64,000 nt of DNA from Amycolatopsis azurea DSM 43854 (lineage in GTDB: Bacteria; Actinomycetota; Actinomycetes; Mycobacteriales; Pseudonocardiaceae). The notes beneath the pieces are model-generated. The model did no database searches, was not told the DNA's origin, and was given only the letters and a program-made list of their open reading frames with translations. Shown one piece after another: positions 28,193 through 35,804 of the stretch (its first letter is position 1; each line of letters begins with the position of its first letter). The position numbers and the translations under genes were made by a program. The stretch spans positions 186,001 to 250,000 of the forward strand of contig NZ_MUXN01000027.1 of assembly GCF_001995215.1 (NCBI RefSeq). The letters run 5' to 3'.

Positions 28193-28289
28193 CTTGACTC
28201 CTTTGACGTAGGCCTGACGCGAGTGGCGGCCCGCAGGGATCCTCGGGCGAGGCGAAAGCCACTCGGTGACCGCCTTGCCACTGTGGCAC

Positions 28290-28316
28290 GGAATCATATA
28301 CGTTATTAGATACGAA
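28290..28316. promoter_or_regulatory. AT-rich divergent promoter region with TATACG/GATACG repeats
   Basis: Between the MHS transporter and the FAH-RraA gene an AT-rich patch holds ATATACGTTA and TTAGATACGA, similar to the ATCGTATACGAT palindrome at 26098. It may be the operator of the GntR regulator encoded two genes on. Weak. Confidence 0.35.
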
Positions 28317-28342
28317 GCAAGGGTCGAGGGATTCAGGGAAAC

Positions 28343-29830
28343 ATGGGCACTTACGAGGCAACGGCGCCGTCAGGCCGCGGGTCCGGTCCGCTGGACACCC
28401 CGCCGGGCAAGATCATCGCCGTCCATCTCAGCTACGCGTCACGGGCCGAGCAGCGCGGGCGACGTCCGGCGAACCCGTCGTACTTCTTCAAGCCGTCGAG
28501 CTCGATCGGCACGTCCGGGGGAACGGTCGAGCGCCCGGCCGGGACCGAACTGCTGGCCTTCGAGGGCGAGATCGCGCTGGTCATCGGCAAGACGGCCCGG
28601 TGGGTCAAACCGGACGAGGCGTGGGACCACGTCGCCGCCGTCACCGCCGCGAACGACTTCGGCCTTTACGACCTGCGCACCGCGGACAAGGGCTCCAACG
28701 TCCGGTCCAAGGGCGGTGACGGCTACACCCCGCTCGGCCCCGGCCTCATCGACGCGCGTGCCGTCGACCCCTCGTCGCTGCGCGTCCGCACCTGGGTGAA
28801 CGGCGACCTGGTGCAGGAGGACACCACGGCCGGGCTGATCTTCCCGTTGCGGCAGTTCGTCGCCGACCTCTCCCAGCACTTCACGCTGGAACCCGGCGAC
28901 GTCATCCTCACCGGCACTCCCGCCGGTTCGACGGTGGTCTCCCCCGGCGACGTCGTCGTGGTCGAAGTGGACGTTCCCGGCACCTCTGTCAGCAGCGGAC
29001 GGCTCCACACCACCGTTTCCCAGGGCATCCGGTCCTTTTCGGACGTCGGCAGCCTGCCCGAGGTCGACGACAAGCAGCGCGCCGAGGCCTGGGGCACGCC
29101 CGCTGAAGAAGAACCGGTCGAAGACGACGCGCCCGCGCTCAGTGAAGAACTTCGCGCAAAGCTCCTTCGCGCGCCTGTCGCGGGCCTGTCCGCCCAGCTG
29201 CGCAAGCGCGGGCTGAACAACGTCGCGATCGACGGCGTGCGTCCCAACCTGCCCGGCTCGAAGATCGTCGGCACCGCGAGGACCCTGCGTTTCGTCCCGA
29301 ACCGGGAGGACCTCTTCAAGTCCCACGGCGGCGGCTACAACGCGCAGAAACGCCTTTTCGACTCGGTCGGCACCGGCGAGGTCATCGTCATCGAGGCCCG
29401 GGGTGAAAAGGGGTCCGGCACGCTCGGGGACATCCTGGCGTTGCGGGCACGGTACCTCGGCGCCGCCGGGGTGGTCACCGACGGCGGGGTCCGCGACTTC
29501 GACGCCGTCGCGGAGACCGGGCTCCCGGTGTTCTCCCAGGGCCCGCATCCGGCGGTCCTCGGCCGCAAGCACGTGCCGTGGGACATCGACGTCGCGGTCG
29601 CCTGTGGCGGGGCCACCGTGCTGCCCGGCGACATCATCGTCGGCGACGACGACGGCGTGGTCGTCATCCCGCCGGCGCTGGCCGAAGAGATCGCCGACGC
29701 GACGCTCGTCCAGGAGGACGAGGACACCTGGATCGCCCGGCAAGTCGGCCAGGGCCGCCCGATCGAGGGGCTCTTCCCGCTCAATCCGTTGTGGCGGGAA
29801 AGGTATGAGGCATGGCAGAAGAAGCAGTGA
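28343..29830 (+). CDS. fumarylacetoacetate hydrolase-family / RraA-family fusion, probable isomerase-decarboxylase of the hpa pathway
   Basis: A 495-residue two-domain protein. Residues about 20-220 are a FAH-family domain with the metal site E-x-E (FEGEIALVIG) and GDVILTGTPAGS. After an acidic linker (about 225-250, EEEPVEDDAPALSEE) residues 270-470 form an RraA/HMG-aldolase-like domain with GGVRDFDAV and GLPVFSQG, where the R-D pair matches the catalytic positions of 4-hydroxy-4-methyl-2-oxoglutarate aldolases. In the classical pathway HpaG is a duplicated FAH protein that decarboxylates and isomerises the ring-fission acid; here the second half is RraA instead. First gene of the lower-pathway operon. 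Exact share of the work between domains is unknown. Confidence 0.85.
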   Translation: MGTYEATAPSGRGSGPLDTPPGKIIAVHLSYASRAEQRGRRPANPSYFFKPSSSIGTSGGTVERPAGTELLAFEGEIALVIGKTARWVKPDEAWDHVAAVTAANDFGLYDLRTADKGSNVRSKGGDGYTPLGPGLIDARAVDPSSLRVRTWVNGDLVQEDTTAGLIFPLRQFVADLSQHFTLEPGDVILTGTPAGSTVVSPGDVVVVEVDVPGTSVSSGRLHTTVSQGIRSFSDVGSLPEVDDKQRAEAWGTPAEEEPVEDDAPALSEELRAKLLRAPVAGLSAQLRKRGLNNVAIDGVRPNLPGSKIVGTARTLRFVPNREDLFKSHGGGYNAQKRLFDSVGTGEVIVIEARGEKGSGTLGDILALRARYLGAAGVVTDGGVRDFDAVAETGLPVFSQGPHPAVLGRKHVPWDIDVAVACGGATVLPGDIIVGDDDGVVVIPPALAEEIADATLVQEDEDTWIARQVGQGRPIEGLFPLNPLWRERYEAWQKKQ

Positions 29831-30483
29831 AGACGACCAGCAAGTCCGAACTCGCCTACGAGTGGCTGCGTGAGCGGATCGCCCGGCACGAGTACGGACC
29901 CGGCTACCGGCTCGTCCTCGCCGAGATCGCCGGCGCGCTCGACATGAGCGTCGTCCCGGTGCGCGAGGCGATCCGGCGGCTGGAGGCCGAACGGCTGGTG
30001 ACGTTCGAGCGCAACGTCGGCGCCCGGGTGGCGATGGTGGACCAGAACGAGTACGTCCACGCGATGCAGACCCTCGGCGTGGTCGAAGGCGTCGCCACCG
30101 CGCTGTCGGCGCCGGGATTGTCCGAAGAGGACATCGCGAAGGCGCGCCGGGTGAACGAGCGGATGATCGCACTGCTGGACCACTTCGACGCGCACGAGTT
30201 CACCGCGCTGAACCAGCAGTTCCACTCGCTGCTCTTCGAATGCTGCCCCAACCCGCAGATCCTCGACCTCGTGCACCAGGGCTGGACACGGCTGTCCGGG
30301 CTGCGTGACTCGACCTTCGCGTTCGTCCCCGACCGGGCGCACCGGTCGGTCGAGGAGCACGAACAGATCCTTCGGCTGATCTCCGAGAAAGCCGACCCGC
30401 TCGACATCGAATTCGCCGCCCGCAATCACCGCTGGGCCACCATGCAGGCCTTTTTGGACGCTCGAGAGCGCGCGAAGCGCTGA
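29812..30483 (+). CDS. GntR-family (FadR/FCD) regulator
   Basis: A 223-residue protein with the GntR winged helix (LAYEWLRERIARHEYGPGYRL, LAEIAGALDMSVVPVREAIRRLEAERLV) and an all-helical FCD domain; the metal/ligand histidines of FCD proteins appear to be present (LNQQFHSLLF, EEHEQIL, RNHRWAT). The ATG at 29812 overlaps the upstream gene by 19 bases; a GTG at 29827 is an alternative. Its place as the second gene of the catabolic operon means it probably represses that operon until a pathway intermediate binds. Confidence 0.87.
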   Translation: MAEEAVKTTSKSELAYEWLRERIARHEYGPGYRLVLAEIAGALDMSVVPVREAIRRLEAERLVTFERNVGARVAMVDQNEYVHAMQTLGVVEGVATALSAPGLSEEDIAKARRVNERMIALLDHFDAHEFTALNQQFHSLLFECCPNPQILDLVHQGWTRLSGLRDSTFAFVPDRAHRSVEEHEQILRLISEKADPLDIEFAARNHRWATMQAFLDARERAKR

Positions 30484-30496
30484 CTGAGGAGGAATC

Positions 30497-32002
30497 TTGA
30501 CCACCACGACTCCCCGGCCGATCCCCGACGGTGTCCCGGAGCGGATCCGGCACTACATCGGCGGCGAACTCGCCGACTCGGCCGACGGCGCCGTCTTCGA
30601 CGTGCTCGACCCGGTGACCAACGAGGTCTACGTCCAGGCCGCCGCGGGGAAGAAAGCCGACATCGACCGGGCCGTCGCCGCCGCGCGGAAGGCGTTCACC
30701 GAAGGACCGTGGCCGAAGCTGCTGCCGCGCGAACGGTCGCGCGTGCTGAACCGCATCGCCGACCTGGTCGAGTCGCGGGACAAGCGGCTGGCCGCGCTGG
30801 AGAGTTTCGACTCGGGCCTGCCGATCGCGCAGGCGCTGGGTCAGGCCCGCCGTGCGGCGGAGAACTTCCGGTTCTTCGCCGATCTGATCGTCGCGCAGGC
30901 CGACGACACCTACAAGGTGCCCGGCCGCCAGGTCAACTACGTCAACCGCAAGCCGATCGGTGTCGCCGGGCTGATCACGCCGTGGAACACGCCGTTCATG
31001 CTGGAGTCGTGGAAGCTCGCCCCCGCGCTGGCGACCGGCAACACCGTCGTGCTCAAGCCCGCCGAGTTCACCCCGCTTTCCGCGTCGCTGTGGGCCGAGA
31101 TCTTCGAGGAGGCCGGGCTGCCGCCGGGCGTGTTCAACCTCGTCAACGGCTTCGGCGAGGACGCGGGCGACGCGCTGGTCAAGCACCCTGACGTCCCGCT
31201 GATCTCGTTCACCGGCGAGAGCGGCACCGGCAGCCTGATCTTCGGCAACGCGGCCCCGTTCCTCAAAGGATTGTCGATGGAGCTGGGCGGCAAGTCGCCC
31301 GCCATCGTCTTCGCCGACGCCGACCTGGAGACCGCGATCGACGCGACGATCTTCGGCGTGTTCTCGCTCAACGGCGAACGCTGCACCGCGGGCAGCCGGA
31401 TCCTGGTCGAGCGCGCGATCTACGACGAGTTCGTCGAGCGCTACGCCGCGCAGGCCAAGCGCGTCGTGGTCGGTGACCCGAGCGACCCCAAGACCGAGGT
31501 CGGCGCGCTGGTGCACCCCGAGCACTACGAAAAGGTCATGAAGTACATCGAGATCGGGAAGACCGAGGGCAGGCTGGTCGCCGGCGGCGGTCGCCCGGAC
31601 GGCTTCCCGACCGGGAACTACGTCGCGCCGACGGTGTTCGCCGACGTCAAACCGGACGCCCGGATCTTCCAGGAGGAGATCTTCGGCCCGGTCGTCGCGA
31701 TCACGCCGTTCGACAGCGAAGACGAAGCACTGGCGCTGGCGAACAACACGAAGTACGGGCTCGCGGCCTACGTCTGGACCAACGATCTCAAGCGGGCGCA
31801 CAACTTCGCGCAGTCCGTCGAGGCCGGGATGGTGTGGCTCAACTCGAACAACGTCCGTGATCTGCGCACGCCCTTCGGCGGGGTGAAGGCGTCCGGACTG
31901 GGGCACGAGGGCGGCTACCGCTCGATCGACTTCTACACCGACCAGCAGGCGGTGCACATCAATCTCGGCGAGGTGCACAACCCCGCCTTCGGCAAGGGCT
32001 GA
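30497..32002 (+). CDS. hpaE: 5-carboxymethyl-2-hydroxymuconate semialdehyde dehydrogenase
   Basis: A 501-residue NAD-dependent aldehyde dehydrogenase. Catalytic C296 lies in NGERCTAGS and the general-base E262 in MELGGKSP; the cofactor site is ITPWNTPFM and KPAEFTP. It oxidises the semialdehyde made by HpaD to 5-carboxymethyl-2-hydroxymuconate. Starts at TTG with GAGGAGG upstream. In line with the family's usual length; the call as HpaE rests on both the closeness to that subgroup (RHYIGGELADSADGAVFDVLDPVTNEV) and on its position between the fusion enzyme and hpaD. Confidence 0.92.
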   Translation: MTTTTPRPIPDGVPERIRHYIGGELADSADGAVFDVLDPVTNEVYVQAAAGKKADIDRAVAAARKAFTEGPWPKLLPRERSRVLNRIADLVESRDKRLAALESFDSGLPIAQALGQARRAAENFRFFADLIVAQADDTYKVPGRQVNYVNRKPIGVAGLITPWNTPFMLESWKLAPALATGNTVVLKPAEFTPLSASLWAEIFEEAGLPPGVFNLVNGFGEDAGDALVKHPDVPLISFTGESGTGSLIFGNAAPFLKGLSMELGGKSPAIVFADADLETAIDATIFGVFSLNGERCTAGSRILVERAIYDEFVERYAAQAKRVVVGDPSDPKTEVGALVHPEHYEKVMKYIEIGKTEGRLVAGGGRPDGFPTGNYVAPTVFADVKPDARIFQEEIFGPVVAITPFDSEDEALALANNTKYGLAAYVWTNDLKRAHNFAQSVEAGMVWLNSNNVRDLRTPFGGVKASGLGHEGGYRSIDFYTDQQAVHINLGEVHNPAFGKG

Positions 32003-32032
32003 CCCTTCCCTCTGTCCACAAAGGATTATGTC

Positions 32033-33127
32033 ATGACCACGATCCCCACCCCGAAATCGCCACCGCCGGACGTCCTGCGCTGCGCGTACATGGAACTCGT
32101 CGTCACCGATCTGGCGCGGTCGCGCGCGTTCTACGCCGACGTCCTCGGCCTGACGGTGACCGAAGAGGACGACCACACGGTCAGTCTCCGCACGATCGAC
32201 GAGTTCATCCACCACAACCTCGTGCTGCGCCAGGGCCCGATCGCGGCGGTCGCGGCGTTCTCCTACCGGGTGCGCTCGCCGGAGGACCTGGACAAGGCCG
32301 TCGCGTTCTACACGGAGCTGGGCTGCCGGGTCGAACGCCGCGAGGAGGGCTACACCAAGGGCATCGGCGATTCGGTGCGCGTGCAGGACCCGCTCGGTTT
32401 CCCGATCGAGTTCTTCCACGACGTCCAGCACGTCGAGCGCCTCGGCTGGCGCTACGACCTGCACCTGCCGGGTGCGCTGGTGCGGCTCGACCACTTCAAC
32501 CAGGTCACGCCGGACGTCCCGCTCGCGGTGAAGCACATGGAAGACCTCAACTTCCGTGTCACCGAAGACATCCAGGACGAGCAGGGCACCACTTACGCGG
32601 CCTGGATGCGGCGCAAGCCCACCGTGCACGACACGGCGATGACCGGCGGCGACGGGCCGCGGATGCATCATGTCGCCTTCGCCACGCACGAGAAGCACAA
32701 CATCCTGTCCATTTGCGACAAGCTCGGCTCGCTGCGGATGTCGGACCACATCGAACGCGGTCCCGGCAGGCACGGCGTCTCGAACGCGTTCTACCTCTAC
32801 CTGCGCGACCCCGACGGGCACCGCGTCGAGATCTACACGCAGGACTACTACACCGGCGACCCGGACAACCCGGTCGTCACCTGGGACGTGCACGACAATC
32901 AGCGTCGCGACTGGTGGGGCACGCCGGTCGTTCCGTCCTGGTACACCGACGCTTCGCTCGTGCTCGACCTGGACGGCAAGCCGCAGCCGGTGGTCGCGCG
33001 GACCGACGACAGCGAGCTGGAGGTCACCATCGGCGCCGACGGCTTCTCCTACACCCGCAAGGGTGACGACGAAGGCGAACTGCCGGCCTGGAAACAGGGC
33101 GAGTACAAACTCGGCAACCAGCTCTGA
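32033..33127 (+). CDS. hpaD: 3,4-dihydroxyphenylacetate (homoprotocatechuate) 2,3-dioxygenase
   Basis: A 364-residue type I extradiol dioxygenase made of four vicinal-oxygen-chelate modules. The metal ligands are H154 (RLDHFNQ), H213 (MHHVAF) and E266 (HRVEIYTQDYYTG), each one position before those of the well-studied Brevibacterium fuscum enzyme. It cleaves 3,4-dihydroxyphenylacetate next to the ring hydroxyls to 5-carboxymethyl-2-hydroxymuconic semialdehyde, using Fe(II) or Mn(II). Gap of 30 bases from hpaE and 9 to hpaH: one operon. Strong call. Confidence 0.95.
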   Translation: MTTIPTPKSPPPDVLRCAYMELVVTDLARSRAFYADVLGLTVTEEDDHTVSLRTIDEFIHHNLVLRQGPIAAVAAFSYRVRSPEDLDKAVAFYTELGCRVERREEGYTKGIGDSVRVQDPLGFPIEFFHDVQHVERLGWRYDLHLPGALVRLDHFNQVTPDVPLAVKHMEDLNFRVTEDIQDEQGTTYAAWMRRKPTVHDTAMTGGDGPRMHHVAFATHEKHNILSICDKLGSLRMSDHIERGPGRHGVSNAFYLYLRDPDGHRVEIYTQDYYTGDPDNPVVTWDVHDNQRRDWWGTPVVPSWYTDASLVLDLDGKPQPVVARTDDSELEVTIGADGFSYTRKGDDEGELPAWKQGEYKLGNQL

Positions 33128-33136
33128 GGCGGGGAC

Positions 33137-33922
33137 ATGCTCGAACAGGAAACGATCACCGCGATCGCCGACGAACTGGCGGCCGCCGAGAAAGCCCGGG
33201 AGACGATCCCGCTGCTGACGGCGCGGTACCCGGACATGACCGTCGAGGACTCCTACGCCGTGCAGAACGAATGGCGGCGGCGGGGTATCGAGGCGGGACG
33301 ACGTCCGGTCGGCCGCAAGATCGGGCTCACCTCGAAGGTCATGCAGGCCGCCACCGGGATCACCGAACCCGACTACGGCGCCATCTTCGCGGACATGGTG
33401 TTCGAGAACGGTTCCGTGATCGAGCACGGCCGGTTCTCGAACGTGCGCATCGAGGTCGAGCTGGCCTTCGTGCTCCGTGATTCCCTCGCCGGACCGGACG
33501 TCACGGTGTTCGACGTGCTGCGGGCGACGGAGTACGTCGTGCCCGCGCTGGAGATCCTGTCGTCTCGTATCGAGATGGCGGGGCGGACCATCGTGGACAC
33601 GATCAGCGACAACGCGGCGATGGGCGGCATGGTCTACGGCGGCAACCCGGTCGCCGTGGACGCCGTCGACCTGCGGTGGGTCTCGGCGCTGTTGTACCGC
33701 AACGAGACCATCGAGGAGTCCGGCGTCGCGGCGGCGGTGCTGAACCATCCCGCGAACGGCGTCGCCTGGTTGGCGAACAAACTCGCCCAGCACGGCGACA
33801 AACTCGACCCGGGCGACATCGTGCTGGCCGGATCGTTCACCCGGCCGATGTGGGTCCACCCCGGCGACACCGTGACCGCCGACTACCGGGACCTGGGGGC
33901 GATCACGTGCCGCTTCGTCTAG
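33137..33922 (+). CDS. hpaH: 2-oxo-hept-3-ene-1,7-dioate hydratase
   Basis: A 261-residue member of the hydratase/decarboxylase family (MhpD/HpaH): the substrate loop GRKIGLTSKVMQ, the metal ligands in RIEVELAFVLRD and the VVPALEILSSRI segment are present, as is the C-terminal GDTVTADY. It adds water to the double bond of 2-oxohept-3-enedioate, giving the aldolase substrate. Its last 16 bases overlap hpaI. Confidence 0.93.
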   Translation: MLEQETITAIADELAAAEKARETIPLLTARYPDMTVEDSYAVQNEWRRRGIEAGRRPVGRKIGLTSKVMQAATGITEPDYGAIFADMVFENGSVIEHGRFSNVRIEVELAFVLRDSLAGPDVTVFDVLRATEYVVPALEILSSRIEMAGRTIVDTISDNAAMGGMVYGGNPVAVDAVDLRWVSALLYRNETIEESGVAAAVLNHPANGVAWLANKLAQHGDKLDPGDIVLAGSFTRPMWVHPGDTVTADYRDLGAITCRFV

Positions 33923-34674
33923 ACCCACCGTTCCGGGATCAGCTGTCCTCACGGCCGCAGATCGGTATGTGGGTGACGTCGGGCAGCCCGGTCGTCGCGG
34001 AGATCTGCGCGGGTTCCGGTCTCGACTGGCTGCTCATCGACACCGAGCACACCCCCACCGGGCTGGAGACGGTGCAGTCGTTGCTGCAGACGATCGCCGC
34101 GTATCCGATCACGCCGATGGTGCGTGCCCCGTCCGGTGACCCGGTCGCGCTGAAGCAGCTGCTCGACCTGGGTGCGCAGAACCTGCTGGTGCCCATGGTC
34201 GACAGCGCGGAGGAAGCGGAGGCCGTCGTCCGGGCCGTCCGCTATCCGCCGCGAGGCGTGCGCGGCGTCGGCAGCGCTCTCTCGCGGTCCGCACGCTGGA
34301 ACCGGGTCGAGGGTTATCTGCCGAACGCCGACGAGTTCACGTCGTTGTTCGTCCAGATCGAGTCGACCGCGGGCGTCGCGGCCGCCGCCGAGATCGCCGC
34401 GGTCGACGGTGTCGACGGCGTGTTCGTCGGACCGTCCGACCTGGCCGCGTCGATGGGGCTGCTCGGGCAGCAGACACATCCCGACGTCACGGCGGCCGTC
34501 CTCGGCACCTTCGAGGCCGTTCGAGCGCAGGGGAAACCGGTCGGCGTCAACGCGTTCGACCCCACGCAGGCCCAGCGCTATCTCGACGCCGGCGCCTCGT
34601 TCGTCCTGGTCGGCGCCGACGTCACCCTGCTCGCCCAAGGTTCGGAGGCACTCGCGCGGCGGCATCTGTCTTAG
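33907..34674 (+). CDS. hpaI: 4-hydroxy-2-oxoheptane-1,7-dioate aldolase
   Basis: A 255-residue class II pyruvate aldolase of the HpcH/HpaI family: GMWVTSGSPVVAEICAGSGLDWLLIDTEHTP carries the catalytic histidine region, the metal ligands are in FVQIESTAG (Glu) and GPSDLAASMG (Asp). It splits the seven-carbon acid into pyruvate and succinic semialdehyde. The GTG start at 33907 overlaps the end of hpaH in another frame and gives a family-length protein. It closes the ring-cleavage pathway; no succinic semialdehyde dehydrogenase gene is next to it. Confidence 0.93.
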   Translation: MPLRLDPPFRDQLSSRPQIGMWVTSGSPVVAEICAGSGLDWLLIDTEHTPTGLETVQSLLQTIAAYPITPMVRAPSGDPVALKQLLDLGAQNLLVPMVDSAEEAEAVVRAVRYPPRGVRGVGSALSRSARWNRVEGYLPNADEFTSLFVQIESTAGVAAAAEIAAVDGVDGVFVGPSDLAASMGLLGQQTHPDVTAAVLGTFEAVRAQGKPVGVNAFDPTQAQRYLDAGASFVLVGADVTLLAQGSEALARRHLS

Positions 34675-34683
34675 AGTCTCGGC

Positions 34684-35661
34684 ATGATCCCGTGGCTGCT
34701 GGACTCCGATCCGGCCCTGCGCTGGCAGGTGGAACGCGACCTCGCGCACGAACCGCCCGAGGTCTGGGAGGCGACGCGGGCACGGATCGCGACCGAGGGC
34801 TTCGGCGCACGTCTGCTCGCCCACCAGGACCCCGACGGCCAGTGGGCGGGCGGCGCTTTCTTCCCCGCCGGATTCTCCGACTCGGTTTCCGGAGACGAGG
34901 ACGGGCAGCCGTGGACGGCGACGACGTGGTCGCTGAACACGCTGCGGGAGTGGGGAATGGACGCCGGCGTCCTGCGCGGGACCGCCGAACTCCTGGAGAA
35001 GAACTGCCGGTGGGAGTACGACGACCTGCCGTACTGGGACGGCGAAGTCGACTGCTGCATCAACGCGTGGACCCTCGCGAACGGCCTGTGGCTCGGTGCC
35101 GACGTCACTTCGCTCGCCTCGTGGTTCCCTGAGCATCAGCAACCCGACGGCGGCTGGAACTGCGAATGGGTCTCGGGCTCCCGGCGCTCGTCCGTGCACT
35201 CGACGCTGAACTCGCTCAAGGGCCTGCTCTTGTTCGAGGCGGCGACCGGTGGCACCTCGGCCTCACGGGCCGCCCGGCGCAAAGGTGAGGAGTATCTGCT
35301 GGAACGCGGCCTGTTCCGGCGGTTGTCGACCGGTGCGGTCATCGCGCCTTGGATCGCCGTCTTCGCTTACCCCTTCCGCTGGTTCTACGACGTGCTGAAC
35401 GCGGCCGACTACTTCCGTGAGGCCTCCCTGCACGACGGCACCGCTCCGGACCCGCGGATGGCCGAAGCCGTCGAGCTCATCCGCGCCGCCCGGCAGCCGG
35501 ACGGGACCTGGTTGCAGGCGCATCGGCATGCCGGGCGGGTGTGGTTCGAGGTCGACGTCGGGGCCGGTGAGCCGTCGAAGTGGCTGACTCTGTACGGCAC
35601 GCGGGTCTTGAACTGGTGGGATTCCGGGTCGCGTTCAGGCGGGGCGTCACCGGAACTGTGA
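34684..35661 (+). CDS. alpha/alpha-toroid (prenyltransferase/squalene-oxidase repeat-like) protein
   Basis: A 325-residue protein of helical repeats with three QxPDGxW-type turns (HQDPDGQWAGG, QQPDGGWNCEW, RQPDGTWLQ), the hallmark of the squalene cyclase/prenyltransferase toroid fold. It lacks the DxDD acid motif of squalene-hopene cyclases, and there are no membrane segments, so it is not a normal terpene cyclase. TAGAGT six bases before the ATG indicates a separate leaderless promoter, although it follows hpaI by only 9 bases. Similar proteins are often annotated just as squalene cyclase in actinobacteria; function unknown. Confidence 0.7.
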   Translation: MIPWLLDSDPALRWQVERDLAHEPPEVWEATRARIATEGFGARLLAHQDPDGQWAGGAFFPAGFSDSVSGDEDGQPWTATTWSLNTLREWGMDAGVLRGTAELLEKNCRWEYDDLPYWDGEVDCCINAWTLANGLWLGADVTSLASWFPEHQQPDGGWNCEWVSGSRRSSVHSTLNSLKGLLLFEAATGGTSASRAARRKGEEYLLERGLFRRLSTGAVIAPWIAVFAYPFRWFYDVLNAADYFREASLHDGTAPDPRMAEAVELIRAARQPDGTWLQAHRHAGRVWFEVDVGAGEPSKWLTLYGTRVLNWWDSGSRSGGASPEL

Positions 35662-35662
35662 T

Positions 35663-35718
35663 GCATGACTGTGTGGACTTTGAGGCGTTGGATGACCCGA
35701 AATCCACACAGTCGTGCC
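35663..35718. repeat. hairpin with GACTGTGTGGA arms
   Basis: GCATGACTGTGTGGACTT and its inverse (to 35718) pair with two mismatches around a 20-base loop just after the stop of the toroid gene. Possible terminator; may be one more dispersed repeat type. Confidence 0.6.
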
Positions 35719-35757
35719 TGATCGGTCCGGTCACGCCGGTGAAGCATCGGTACAGGT

Positions 35758-35804
35758 GGTCGTGAGTGATAAGTGTCGTTAGAACGACCCAAAACACTCA
35801 CGAC
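35758..35804. repeat. GTCGTGAGTG-type inverted repeat, decayed copy of the 62.05 kb element
   Basis: Bases 35758-35788 are identical over about 30 positions to the left part of the perfect palindrome at 62051-62098; the right arm is shortened (ACACTCACGAC). The stop codon of the convergent MFS gene lies within the right arm, so the element has supplied the end of that gene. Confidence 0.7.

Noticed and set aside
30200..33952. A 1250-codon open frame on the minus strand opposite hpaE-hpaD-hpaH
   Set aside because: It mirrors three well-supported genes; its product is rich in Arg/Val/His without any domain, as expected for antisense frames in high-GC DNA.
24014..35661. Horizontally acquired catabolic island
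   Set aside because: Gene cluster is compact and could move, but base composition looks like its neighbours and there is no integrase, tRNA or direct repeat at the borders.
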